Positions 30,891-39,196 of a DNA stretch of 47,739 nt are shown piece after piece (the stretch's first letter is position 1; each line of letters begins with the position of its first letter). The stretch covers positions 1 through 47,739 of the forward strand of contig CAKPPO010000014.1 of NCBI GenBank assembly GCA_934177725.1, given 5' to 3'. The translations under genes and the position numbers were made by a program. The DNA is from an uncultured Clostridia bacterium. GTDB taxonomy: Bacteria > Bacillota > Clostridia > TANB77 > CAG-508. The notes under the pieces are model-generated. The model was not told the origin of the DNA. It made no database searches and worked only from the letters and a program-made list of their open reading frames with translations.

Positions 30891-31289
30891 ATGGCAAAGC
30901 CTGTAACAAAAAGAACAACAACTAGAAGAAGAGATAGAAAAAATATCGAAAAAGGTATGGCTCATATTCATTCTAGCTTTAACAATACAATAGTTACAAT
31001 TACTGATGTTCAAGGAAATGCAATTTCTTGGGCAAGTGCCGGAGAATTAGGATTCAAAGGTTCTAGAAAAAGTACACCATTTGCAGCTGGAGAAGCTGCA
31101 GAAACAGCTGCTAAAGCAGCAATGGAACATGGTTTAAAATCAGTTGAAGTATTTGTAAAAGGACCTGGTTCAGGACGTGAAGCAGCAATCCGTTCATTAC
31201 AAGCAGCTGGATTAGAAATTAGTAGCATTAAAGATGTTACACCAATTCCACACAATGGTTGTAGACCACCAAAAAGACGTAGAGTATAA
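30891..31289 (+). CDS. rpsK: Ribosomal protein S11
   Basis: S11 forms part of the platform near the E site. The 132-residue protein starts MAKPVTKRTTTRRRDRKNIE and has AHIHSSFNNTIVTITD, GFKGSRKSTPFAA and DVTPIPHNGCRPPKRRRV. The start at 30891 follows AAGGAGGTAAAAC; earlier in-frame codons lack a site. Confidence 0.98.
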   Translation: MAKPVTKRTTTRRRDRKNIEKGMAHIHSSFNNTIVTITDVQGNAISWASAGELGFKGSRKSTPFAAGEAAETAAKAAMEHGLKSVEVFVKGPGSGREAAIRSLQAAGLEISSIKDVTPIPHNGCRPPKRRRV

Positions 31290-31315
31290 AAATATTTAAA
31301 GGAGGAAATATAGAA

Positions 31316-31942
31316 ATGGCAAGATATAAAGACGAACAATGCCGTATTTGCCGTAGAGAAGGACAAAAGTTATTCTTAAAAGGTTCAAGATGTTATACAG
31401 ATAAATGCAGTATTTCAAGAAGAAATTATGCTCCTGGACAAAATGGACAAAAAAAGAAGAAACTTTCTGAATATGGTACTCAATTAAGAGAAAAACAAAA
31501 AACAAAAGCATTCTATGGAGTAAGCGAAAAGCAATTTAGAAGATATTTTGATATGGCTTCTAAAACAAAAGGTAAAACAGGTGAAGTTTTACTACAAATC
31601 CTAGAAAGCAGATTAGATAATATAGTATATAGATTAGGATATGGAAGCTCAAGAGCTCAAGCTAGAATGTTAGTAACACACGGAACTTTTGAAGTAAATG
31701 GACAAAAAGTTGATATTCCATCTTACTTAGTAAAAGCCGGAGATGTAATTTCTGTTAGAGAAAACAGAAAAGATAATGGAGCAATAAAACTAAATGTAGA
31801 AGAAAACGCTGCAAGACCTGTTCCAGAATGGTTAGAAAAAGATGTAGAAAAATTAAGTGGTAAAGTAGTAAGATTAGCATCTAGAGAAGATGTTGACCTA
31901 CCAGTAGAAGAACATTTAATAGTAGAGCTTTACTCTAAATAA
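31316..31942 (+). CDS. rpsD: Ribosomal protein S4, zinc-binding type
   Basis: S4 starts small-subunit assembly and in some bacteria represses its operon. The 208-residue protein has an N-terminal Cys cluster (EQCRICRREG ... RCYTDKCS), the zinc-binding form, then the S4 RNA-binding fold (ILESRLDNIVYRLGYGSSRA, VTHGTFEVNGQKVDIPS). AAGGAGGAAA precedes it. Confidence 0.97.
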   Translation: MARYKDEQCRICRREGQKLFLKGSRCYTDKCSISRRNYAPGQNGQKKKKLSEYGTQLREKQKTKAFYGVSEKQFRRYFDMASKTKGKTGEVLLQILESRLDNIVYRLGYGSSRAQARMLVTHGTFEVNGQKVDIPSYLVKAGDVISVRENRKDNGAIKLNVEENAARPVPEWLEKDVEKLSGKVVRLASREDVDLPVEEHLIVELYSK

Positions 31943-32091
31943 TAGAAAAGTAATAAAATATTTTCTTATAAATATTTTAAATCTTTTAAAAGTTATATAT
32001 TGTGTTTTAAGAAGTAAAGTACTAGGGAAAGTTTAAATAAAAGGCTTATATAGAAACCTCGCACTTAGAACTTCTAAAATAGGAGGTAAAA
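31943..32091 (+). promoter_or_regulatory. Structured spacer between rpsD and rpoA
   Basis: TTTTA-a-GAAGT (32005-32015) pairs with ACTTCTAAAA (32070-32079), one bulged A. Inside are ACTAGGGAAAG and AAACCTCGCACTTAGAA; the ACTAGGxAAAG box recalls family A but the remaining boxes are absent. AGGAGG of rpoA follows directly. Confidence 0.45.
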
Positions 32092-33039
32092 ATGATAGAA
32101 TTTGAAAGGCCAAATATTAAATGCTTAGAAATAGACAATGAAACAAATTATGCAAAATTTGTTTGTGAACCATTAGAACGTGGTTATGGAGTAACAATAG
32201 GAAACTCATTAAGAAGAATCCTACTTTCTTCATTACCAGGAGCTGCAATAACAAGTGTAAAAATCGAAGGTGTAGTACATGAATTTTCTACAATAGCAAA
32301 TGTTGTAGAAGATGTACCAGAAATTATAGTTAATTTAAAAATGGTAAGATTAAAACTTCATGAAAATGAAGAAAAAACAATCCGTATAGATGTTAAAGGT
32401 GAAGGAGAAGTAACTGCTGGCGATATTATTACAGATGATAGTGTAGAAGTATTAAATCCAGAATTACATATAGCAACTTTATCTGAAGGAGCACATCTTC
32501 AAATGGAAATGACTGTTGAAATGGGTAGAGGATACAATTCAGCAGAAAAAAATAAGAAAGATAATCAACCTTTAGGTGTATTACCAATAGATTCTATATT
32601 TACACCAGTTAAAAAAGTAAATTATGCAGTAGAAAATACAAGAGTTGGTCAAAATATAGATTTTGATAAATTAACAATTGAATTATGGACAGACGGAAGT
32701 TTAGCACCATATGAAGCATTAAGCTTAGCTGCTAAAGTTATGACAAGTCACTTAGAATTATTCATAGACTTATCTGAAACTGCTAAAAATACACAAGTAA
32801 TGATAGAGAAAGAAGAAGATAAGAAAGAAAAAGTTCTAGAAATGTCAATTGAAGATTTAGAATTATCTGTAAGATCATTTAATTGTCTAAAGAGAGCTGG
32901 TATTTCAACAGTAGAAGATATTACAAATATGACAGAATCAGAAATGATGAAAGTTAGAAATTTAGGTAAAAAATCATTAGATGAAGTAACATTTAAATTA
33001 CGTTCATTAGGACTTGATTTTGCTCAAGAAGAAGAATAG
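32092..33039 (+). CDS. rpoA: RNA polymerase subunit alpha
   Basis: Alpha dimers start polymerase assembly; the C-terminal domain contacts DNA and regulators. The 315-residue protein has the N-terminal domain (FVCEPLERGYGVTIGNSLRR, ILLSSLPGAAITSVKIEG), the dimer region and the C-terminal domain (SVRSFNCLKRAGISTVEDIT; VRNLGKKSLDEVTFKLRSLG). Length is normal. TAGGAGGTAAAA precedes the ATG. Confidence 0.98.
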   Translation: MIEFERPNIKCLEIDNETNYAKFVCEPLERGYGVTIGNSLRRILLSSLPGAAITSVKIEGVVHEFSTIANVVEDVPEIIVNLKMVRLKLHENEEKTIRIDVKGEGEVTAGDIITDDSVEVLNPELHIATLSEGAHLQMEMTVEMGRGYNSAEKNKKDNQPLGVLPIDSIFTPVKKVNYAVENTRVGQNIDFDKLTIELWTDGSLAPYEALSLAAKVMTSHLELFIDLSETAKNTQVMIEKEEDKKEKVLEMSIEDLELSVRSFNCLKRAGISTVEDITNMTESEMMKVRNLGKKSLDEVTFKLRSLGLDFAQEEE

Positions 33040-33062
33040 AATAGAAAGAGGAGGAAAATACA

Positions 33063-33587
33063 GTGGCAACAAATAGAAAATTAGGTAGAACAACTGATAT
33101 TCGTAAAGCAATGTTAAAAACTGGTTTAACAGACTTAATTTTACATGAAAAAATTGAAACCACAGAAGCAAGAGCCAAAGAAATTAAATCAATGGCTGAT
33201 AGCATTATTTCCTTAGCAATAAAAGAAAAAGATAATTTTGAAATGGTAGACGTTAAAGTTGTAAAAGCAAAATTAGATAGCAAAGGAAATAAAGAAACAG
33301 AACTTGTAAAAAGTAAAAATGGTAAAGAATATTTAAAAGTTGTAAAAGAAGAAAAAACAGAAAAAAGACAAAAAGATATGCCAAGTAGATTAAATGCAAG
33401 AAGAAAAATGATGAGAATGCTAAATAAGGTAAAAGATGAAAATGGAAACAACATTGATTTACCAGCAAAATTATTTGGTGAAATTGCTACAAAATACGAA
33501 GGTAGAGTTGGTGGTTATACACGTATAATCAAAGCTGGACCACGTAGAGGAGATGCAGCAGAAGTTGTAATTTTACAATTAATTTAA
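33063..33587 (+). CDS. rplQ: Ribosomal protein L17 with an internal insertion
   Basis: L17 lies near the tunnel exit. The N-terminal part (NRKLGRTTDIRKAMLKTGLT, then IETTEARAKEIKSMADSIIS) and the C-terminal part (GGYTRIIKAGPRRGDAAEVV) are typical. Between them, residues about 58-105 are a lysine-rich stretch (VVKAKLDSKGNKETELVKSK ...) not found in the standard protein of roughly 115-130 residues, making this one 174. The start is GTG at 33063, 6 bases after GAGGAGG. Last gene of the supercluster. Confidence 0.95.
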   Translation: MATNRKLGRTTDIRKAMLKTGLTDLILHEKIETTEARAKEIKSMADSIISLAIKEKDNFEMVDVKVVKAKLDSKGNKETELVKSKNGKEYLKVVKEEKTEKRQKDMPSRLNARRKMMRMLNKVKDENGNNIDLPAKLFGEIATKYEGRVGGYTRIIKAGPRRGDAAEVVILQLI

Positions 33588-33605
33588 TAAATAATAAATA
33601 AAAAG

Positions 33606-33627
33606 ACCTAGTTTAACTAGGTTTTTT
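33606..33627 (+). terminator. Terminator of the ribosomal protein supercluster
   Basis: ACCTAG (33606-33611) pairs with CTAGGT (33617-33622), loop TTTAA, then a T-run. Confidence 0.8.
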
Positions 33628-33668
33628 ACTATAATATATCTATAATTAATCATTATTATAGCTATAAT

Positions 33669-33724
33669 AATAACAACTATTTAACATAATAGATATTGAC
33701 ATCAAAAATAGTTATTGTTAGAAT
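33669..33724 (+). promoter_or_regulatory. Promoter with overlapping dyad before the second pilin-like gene
   Basis: TTGACA (33696-33701), spacer of exactly 17 bases, TAGAAT (33719-33724). An imperfect dyad flanks the -35: TAATAACAACTATTT (about 33669-33683) against AAATAGTTATTGTTA (about 33706-33720), which covers the spacer and -10. A repressor site is possible, or the dyad may act in the transcript. Confidence 0.65.
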
Positions 33725-33777
33725 GTGTAATGAGGAATTTGCAATATTAAAAAGAAACTAAAGAGGAGGAAATTTAA

Positions 33778-34914
33778 GTGAAAAGTAATAAAGGTATAAC
33801 ATTAGTAGCACTAGTAGTAACAATTGTAGTATTAATTATTTTAGCAGGAATAAGTATTAGTTTATTACTGGGGGAAAATGGATTGATAACAAAAGCACAA
33901 CAGGCAAAAAAAGAACAAAAAGTATCACAAATTAAAGAGAAAATAGGAATTGAAATACTAGATGCAGAAGCAGAAGCTAAAATAAGAAATGAAGAGTTAG
34001 AAAAAGAAAAATTGAATGATATATTATCAAAATATGGTGAATTACAAGAAGATGGAGATACAATAAAATTAAAAGAAATAGATGAAGAAATAAGTTTAAG
34101 GGATATTTATAATGGGTCAACTTCTAACACAGGTAGTTATTCAGATAATAAAGAAAAACTTGAATTACTAGAAAAGAAAATAGAAGATTTACAGAAGCAA
34201 TTAGAAGATAGTAAGAAAAATGAAGAAAATTTAAAAAGTGATATAGAAGAGGGAAAATCAATAATAGCAAGTGCAATTACTTCTATGGGAGTTGATGCAA
34301 CTTCAGATTCAACTTTTGAAGATTTATCACACAATATAAAACAAATAAGTTCAGGTACTATTAAAGGAATGGAAAAAAATGTAACAATTTCAAATTCTGG
34401 AAATTGGACAGTTCCTCGTAATGGATATTACAAATTAAGTATTAGGGGAGGATACTCAGGAACTGGATATGCAAAAGGATGCAAAATATGTACAGGAAGA
34501 AATGATACTCTTGGTGCAGTAATAGGAGAGCAAGCTAATGGCTATTTTTACTTAACAAAAGGAACTGTACTATCTTTTAATCTTGGAACACAAGGTACCT
34601 CAAATGCAAGTGGAACTTCTTGGTACTCTCATTCTAATCATTATCCAAATTCATTATATGTTGGAGATGGAGGAAATGCATCAAGTGTTACAATAAATGG
34701 TTCAACAATATTATCAGCTAAAGGTGGAACATCAAAAGGATTTTCAGGAGAATTTTGCTATAGAGGAGATGAACAAAGTAAATCAATGTCAGGAATTAGT
34801 GGAAAGGGAACAACAGCAGCATATACTATTAATAATGTAGCAATTTTACAGCAAATAGAAACAGAATATCCTACATTAAATTCTGTAGTATCAAAAATTT
34901 CATATTTTGAATAG
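33778..34914 (+). CDS. Type IV pilin-like protein with coiled coil and tail-fibre-like Gly-rich domain
   Basis: The 378-residue protein starts MKSNKGITLVALVVTIVVLI: a short basic leader, Gly before the cleavage site and a hydrophobic helix, as in type IV prepilins, followed by LLLGENGLITKAQQAKKEQK, shared with the protein at 14354. A charged coiled coil follows at about 120-155. Residues about 160-190 (AITSMGVDATSDSTFEDLSH) look like the module found before the tips of phage tail fibres, and the rest is a Gly/Ser-rich domain (SGNWTVPRNGYYKLSIRGGY ... GDGGNASSVTINGSTILSAK). It starts with GTG after AGAGGAGGAAA. It is monocistronic. Probably a surface-exposed adhesin or minor pilin. Confidence 0.6.
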   Translation: MKSNKGITLVALVVTIVVLIILAGISISLLLGENGLITKAQQAKKEQKVSQIKEKIGIEILDAEAEAKIRNEELEKEKLNDILSKYGELQEDGDTIKLKEIDEEISLRDIYNGSTSNTGSYSDNKEKLELLEKKIEDLQKQLEDSKKNEENLKSDIEEGKSIIASAITSMGVDATSDSTFEDLSHNIKQISSGTIKGMEKNVTISNSGNWTVPRNGYYKLSIRGGYSGTGYAKGCKICTGRNDTLGAVIGEQANGYFYLTKGTVLSFNLGTQGTSNASGTSWYSHSNHYPNSLYVGDGGNASSVTINGSTILSAKGGTSKGFSGEFCYRGDEQSKSMSGISGKGTTAAYTINNVAILQQIETEYPTLNSVVSKISYFE

Positions 34915-34932
34915 TAAAAATATGAAATTTTG
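34895..34932 (+). terminator. Terminator overlapping the end of the pilin-like gene
   Basis: AAATTTCATATTTT (34895-34908) pairs with AAAATATGAAATTT (34917-34930), 14 bp, with the stop codon in the loop. The short T-run belongs partly to the stem. Confidence 0.65.
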
Positions 34933-34970
34933 TACAATAAAGTAATCTATATGAAAAAACAATAAACATA

Positions 34971-34999
34971 TTGACAAAACAAAAATTCGATTATATAAT
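34971..34999 (+). promoter_or_regulatory. Promoter of recN
   Basis: TTGACA (34971-34976), 17 bases, TATAAT (34994-34999): close to the ideal vegetative promoter, as expected for a gene held off by a repressor. Confidence 0.85.
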
Positions 35000-35009
35000 A
35001 CCTTCATAA

Positions 35010-35023
35010 CGAACAATAATTCG
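35010..35023 (+). promoter_or_regulatory. LexA-box-like operator before recN
   Basis: CGAACAATAATTCG fits CGAAC-N4-GTTCG, the Gram-positive LexA box, except for one base (ATTCG instead of GTTCG). It lies just after the -10 box and before the ribosome binding site, a good place for repression. recN is a LexA target in Bacillus, and lexA itself is in this window. Confidence 0.55.
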
Positions 35024-35036
35024 TATGGAGGTTTTT

Positions 35037-36665
35037 ATGATTAGTACAATACAAATAAAAAATATAGGAATTATAGATAATTTAAGTATAAATTTAGAAA
35101 ATGGTTTTAACGTTTTAACAGGAGAAACAGGAGCAGGAAAAACATTAATAATAGATTCATTAGGTATAATTTGTGGTAATAGGTTTTCAAAAGAAATGAT
35201 TAGAAAAGGCGAAGAATATTCATATGTAGAGGCATCAATTTATATGCCAGAAAATCAAAACTCAATAGACGGCAATATTATAGTTTCAAGGGAAATTTAT
35301 GCAAACGGTAGAAATTCCTGCAAAATAAATGGAAGATTAGTAACAGTAAGTGAACTTAAAGAATTTATGAAGCAAATAATAGACATTCATGGTCAAAATG
35401 ATAATCAAACAATTATGGACAAAAACTCACATATTGGCTATTTAGACAGTTTTATAGGTGAAAAAGTATTAAATATTAAAAAAGAATATAGAAAATTATT
35501 TGAGAGATATAATGAAATAAAATTAGAATTAAAAAATAATTATGGAGATGATAAAGAAAAGCAAAGAAAATTAGACCTTTTAAGATACCAATTGAAAGAA
35601 ATAGAAGAGGTAAATTTAAAAGATGGAGAAGATGAAAAATTAGAAGAACAAAGAAAAATAATAATGAATTCAGAAAAAATAGTAGAAAATTTAGAAATGG
35701 CGGATAATACTTTATCAGAACAAGCTATAGATGGAATAAATTCAGCTATTAGAGCGTTAGAGAAAATTGAGAACATTGATGAAACATATAGTAAAAAATT
35801 AAGTGAATTAAAAAATATATATTATGACATACAAGAATTAAATAGAGATATTTCACAAATGAAAGAGGATGTGTATTTTAATGAAGAAGAAAGAAATGAG
35901 ATTGAAGAAAGATTAGATTTAATATATTCTTTAAAAAGAAAATATGGAAACAGTATAGAAGAAATATTAAAATATAAAGAACAAATAGAAAATGAAATTT
36001 ACGAAATTGAAAACTTAGATGAAATAAATAATAAATTAAAACAAGAATTAAGTAAAGTAAAAGAAAAAATGAGTGGACTAGCAAATAAAATGAATCAAAT
36101 TAGAAAAGAAAGTGCTAAAGAATTATCAAATAAAATTAATCAAGAATTGGCAGATTTAGAAATGCCAAATGCAAAATTTAATGTAAAAATTGATTTTAAT
36201 ACAGAAAATAAATTTAACAAAAACGGATTAGATATAGTAGAATTTATGATTTCAACAAATATAGGAGAAGAAGAAAAAGCACTTATAAAAATTGCATCAG
36301 GTGGAGAAATGTCTAGAATAATGCTAGGGATAAAATCAGTTTTAGCAGATGTAGATAAAGTGCCAGTTCTAATATTTGATGAAATAGATACAGGAATTAG
36401 TGGAAAAGCAGCAAAAGCAGTAAGTATTAAAATGAAAAATATAGCAAGAAAGCATCAAATATTATGTGTAACACATCTAGCTACTATAGCTGCTAAAGGA
36501 GATTACAATTATTATATTAGCAAAGAAGTAGAAGACGAAAAAACTAGAACAAAGATAGAACGTTTAAATGAAGAAAATACAATAAAAGAAATAGCAAGAA
36601 TAGCAAGTGGAGACGTGAATGAAATATCTATAGAACATGCAAAACAACTACGAATAGCAATATAA
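35037..36665 (+). CDS. recN: DNA repair ATPase RecN
   Basis: RecN is an SMC-like ATPase that gathers DNA at double-strand breaks. The protein (542 residues) has Walker A GETGAGKT near residue 29-36, the Q-loop region DIHGQNDNQ, a long coiled coil (about 145-370), the signature ASGGEMSRIMLGIK and Walker B VLIFDEIDTGISG, then CVTHLATIAA. The start at 35037 (MISTIQIKNI) is preferred over ATG 35025, because GGAGG lies 5 bases before it and is itself formed by the codons after 35025. Own promoter with a LexA-like box. Confidence 0.96.
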   Translation: MISTIQIKNIGIIDNLSINLENGFNVLTGETGAGKTLIIDSLGIICGNRFSKEMIRKGEEYSYVEASIYMPENQNSIDGNIIVSREIYANGRNSCKINGRLVTVSELKEFMKQIIDIHGQNDNQTIMDKNSHIGYLDSFIGEKVLNIKKEYRKLFERYNEIKLELKNNYGDDKEKQRKLDLLRYQLKEIEEVNLKDGEDEKLEEQRKIIMNSEKIVENLEMADNTLSEQAIDGINSAIRALEKIENIDETYSKKLSELKNIYYDIQELNRDISQMKEDVYFNEEERNEIEERLDLIYSLKRKYGNSIEEILKYKEQIENEIYEIENLDEINNKLKQELSKVKEKMSGLANKMNQIRKESAKELSNKINQELADLEMPNAKFNVKIDFNTENKFNKNGLDIVEFMISTNIGEEEKALIKIASGGEMSRIMLGIKSVLADVDKVPVLIFDEIDTGISGKAAKAVSIKMKNIARKHQILCVTHLATIAAKGDYNYYISKEVEDEKTRTKIERLNEENTIKEIARIASGDVNEISIEHAKQLRIAI

Positions 36666-36725
36666 TTATATTCAAACAAGTTATTTCCATAGTCACTAAT
36701 ATATAACGTTTTATTGAAATTAAGG

Positions 36726-36754
36726 TTTACATTTTAGAAAATATGCTATATAAT
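36726..36754 (+). promoter_or_regulatory. Promoter of lysS
   Basis: TTTACA (36726-36731), 17 bases, TATAAT (36749-36754); a second overlapping TATAAT lies 5 bases further. About 40 bases before the start codon. Confidence 0.65.
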
Positions 36755-36793
36755 ATAATGGTAAAAAAATGAAAGAAAAGGTAGGTTTAAACT

Positions 36794-38290
36794 ATGGAAA
36801 ATCAAAATCAAAATCAAGAACCAGAAGTAGATATGAATCAATTAATGCAAATTAGAAGAGATAAATTGACTAAATTAAAAGAAGAAGGAAAAAATCCTTT
36901 TGAAATAACAAAATTTAATCGTACACACACAAGTAAACAAATTGTGGAAAACTATGATGAATTAGAAGGAAAAGATGTAACTGTAGCAGGAAGATTAATG
37001 GCAAAAAGAATAATGGGAAAAGCATCATTTTGCCATATACAAGATGGTGATGGGAAAATTCAAAGTTATGTTAGTATAAATGAATTAGGTGAAGAAAGCT
37101 ATAAACACTTTAAAGAAGATGATATAGGAGACATTATAGGAATTACAGGATTTGTATTTAAAACAAAAACAGGAGAAATCTCAATACATGCAAAAGAAGT
37201 AACACTTCTTTCAAAATCTTTAAGACCACTTCCTGAAAAATTCCATGGTTTAAAAGATACAGACTTACGTTATCGTCAAAGATATGTAGATTTAATAATG
37301 AATCCAGAAGTAAAAGATACATTCTTAAAAAGAATTCAAATATTACAAGAAGTTAAAAATATATTAAACGAAAAAGGATATTTGGAGGTTGAAACACCTA
37401 TATTAAATACAATAGCAGGTGGAGCAGCAGCTAGACCATTTATTACACATCATAATACTTTAGATATGGACATGTACTTAAGAATTGCTAACGAACTATA
37501 TCTAAAAAGATTAATAGTTGGTGGATTTGATAAAGTATATGAAATGGGAAGAATGTTTAGAAATGAAGGAATGGATATAAAACATAATCCAGAATTTACA
37601 AACATAGAATTATATTCAGCATATGAAGATTACAATGATATGATGGATATAACAGAAGAAATTATATCAAAAGTAGCCTTAAAAGTACTTGGAACAACAA
37701 AGATAACATACCAAGGAACAGAAATAGATTTAACACCAGCTTGGAAAAGAATATCAATGATAGATTCTATAAAAGAAGTAACAGGAGTAGATTTTAATAC
37801 AATTGAAACTGACGAAGAAGCTAAAAAAGCAGCAGAAGAATTACATGTAGAATTAGATGAATTAAAATTAACAAGAGGAGAAATAATAAATCAAGTATTT
37901 GAAGCAAAAGTTGAAGAAACTTTGATTCAACCAACATTTATATATGACTATCCAGTAGAAGTTTCACCACTTACAAAAAGAAAACCATCAGATCCACGTT
38001 TAACAGAACGTTTTGAAGTATTTATTGGTGCAAGAGAATATGGAAATGCCTACTCAGAATTAAATGACCCAATAGACCAATATGAAAGATTCAAAAAACA
38101 AATGGAAGCAAGAGATGCAGGAGATGAAGAAGCTAACATGATGGATGAAGACTTTGTTACAGCTTTAGAGTATGGAATGCCTCCAACAGGCGGACTAGGA
38201 ATAGGAATTGATAGATTAGTAATGTTACTTACAGACTCTGCTTCAATAAGAGATGTATTACTATTCCCAACAATGAAACCATTAAATTAA
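36794..38290 (+). CDS. lysS: Lysyl-tRNA synthetase, class II
   Basis: Attaches lysine to tRNA-Lys. The 498-residue protein has an N-terminal OB-fold (VTVAGRLMAKRIMGKASFCH) and the class II motifs: GYLEVETPILNTIAGGAAAR (motif 1), YEMGRMFRNEGMDIKHNPEF (motif 2) and MPPTGGLGIGIDRLVMLLTD (motif 3). Length is normal. AGGTAGG lies 8 bases before the ATG. No T-box leader fits in the short upstream region. Confidence 0.98.
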   Translation: MENQNQNQEPEVDMNQLMQIRRDKLTKLKEEGKNPFEITKFNRTHTSKQIVENYDELEGKDVTVAGRLMAKRIMGKASFCHIQDGDGKIQSYVSINELGEESYKHFKEDDIGDIIGITGFVFKTKTGEISIHAKEVTLLSKSLRPLPEKFHGLKDTDLRYRQRYVDLIMNPEVKDTFLKRIQILQEVKNILNEKGYLEVETPILNTIAGGAAARPFITHHNTLDMDMYLRIANELYLKRLIVGGFDKVYEMGRMFRNEGMDIKHNPEFTNIELYSAYEDYNDMMDITEEIISKVALKVLGTTKITYQGTEIDLTPAWKRISMIDSIKEVTGVDFNTIETDEEAKKAAEELHVELDELKLTRGEIINQVFEAKVEETLIQPTFIYDYPVEVSPLTKRKPSDPRLTERFEVFIGAREYGNAYSELNDPIDQYERFKKQMEARDAGDEEANMMDEDFVTALEYGMPPTGGLGIGIDRLVMLLTDSASIRDVLLFPTMKPLN

Positions 38291-38296
38291 AAGAAA

Positions 38297-38327
38297 TACC
38301 CCAAAAGGACCAAGTTATTTTGGGGTA
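38297..38327 (+). terminator. Hairpin after lysS
   Basis: TACCCCAAAA (38297-38306) pairs perfectly with TTTTGGGGTA (38318-38327). It has no clear T-run, so termination may be partial and the next gene may share the transcript. Confidence 0.55.
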
Positions 38328-38383
38328 ATTAATTTATAAAATATAAAATGTTAGGTATAAAAAAGAAAGAGGTTTTTAAATAT

Positions 38384-39121
38384 ATGTTTCGATTTGGAAT
38401 GGATAAAAGAACATTATATATTATAATTGCAATAATTGTAATATTTTCATTAAGAAGATATTTGACAGACACAAATGCGTTACTTAGCTTAGTGTTAACA
38501 TTACCAGCAGTGCTAATAGCAATAACATTTCATGAGTTTGCACATGCATTTGCAGCAGATAAGCTAGGAGATGACACTCCGAGAAGGCAAGGAAGATTAA
38601 CACTAAATCCATTAGCACATTTAGATCCAGTAGGATCTGTAATGCTTGTATTCGCAGGATTTGGTTGGGGAAAACCAGTAGAAATAAATCCAAGTAATTT
38701 CAAAAGAACAATAAGCATGTCAAAGGGAGAAGCAATTGTTGCAATAGCAGGACCATTAATGAACTTATTATTAGCAATTATATTTACATTCTTATATTTT
38801 ATAATTGCTAAATTTGCTACAGCTTTTTGTTTAACTCAAGTAGGATTAATAATACTAACTCTAATACGAACTACAATTATAATTAATATTGGATTAGGAA
38901 TATTCAATTTAATACCACTTCCACCATTAGATGGCTCAAAAGTATTAAAACATTTTTTACCATACAAAGTAAGAGAGTGGTTTGAGAGATATTCACAAGT
39001 ATTTTATATTATATTTGTAGTATTGTGGGTTACAGATTTAGCAGGAATAATTATTTCACCAGTTATAAGTGCAGTATACACTGGAATAGTAAGTTTAATA
39101 GGCCACTTATTTGGAATGTAG
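38384..39121 (+). CDS. Site-2 protease family membrane metalloprotease (M50)
   Basis: Intramembrane zinc proteases of this family cut membrane-anchored proteins, often regulators. The protein (245 residues from 38384) has five or six hydrophobic segments, the zinc motif HEFAH at about 50-54 in a helix, the GWGKPVEINPSNFK loop, and NLIPLPPLDGSKVL, whose Asp is the third ligand. This compact form without PDZ domain resembles the YwhC/Rip3-like group. The start at 38384 is preferred because AAAGAGG lies 11 bases upstream; the ATG at 38348 has none. Substrate unknown. Confidence 0.85.
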   Translation: MFRFGMDKRTLYIIIAIIVIFSLRRYLTDTNALLSLVLTLPAVLIAITFHEFAHAFAADKLGDDTPRRQGRLTLNPLAHLDPVGSVMLVFAGFGWGKPVEINPSNFKRTISMSKGEAIVAIAGPLMNLLLAIIFTFLYFIIAKFATAFCLTQVGLIILTLIRTTIIINIGLGIFNLIPLPPLDGSKVLKHFLPYKVREWFERYSQVFYIIFVVLWVTDLAGIIISPVISAVYTGIVSLIGHLFGM

Positions 39122-39196
39122 ACATATAAAAAACATTATACAATTCATAAATAAAAGTTATAAAAATCAATATAAAAAATGTGAGAAGGAAAGAAA

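Noticed and set aside
32993..33454. 153-codon minus-strand frame across rpoA and rplQ
   Set aside because: Complement of lysine-rich coding sequence; gives a Phe/Leu/Ser-rich product without binding site.
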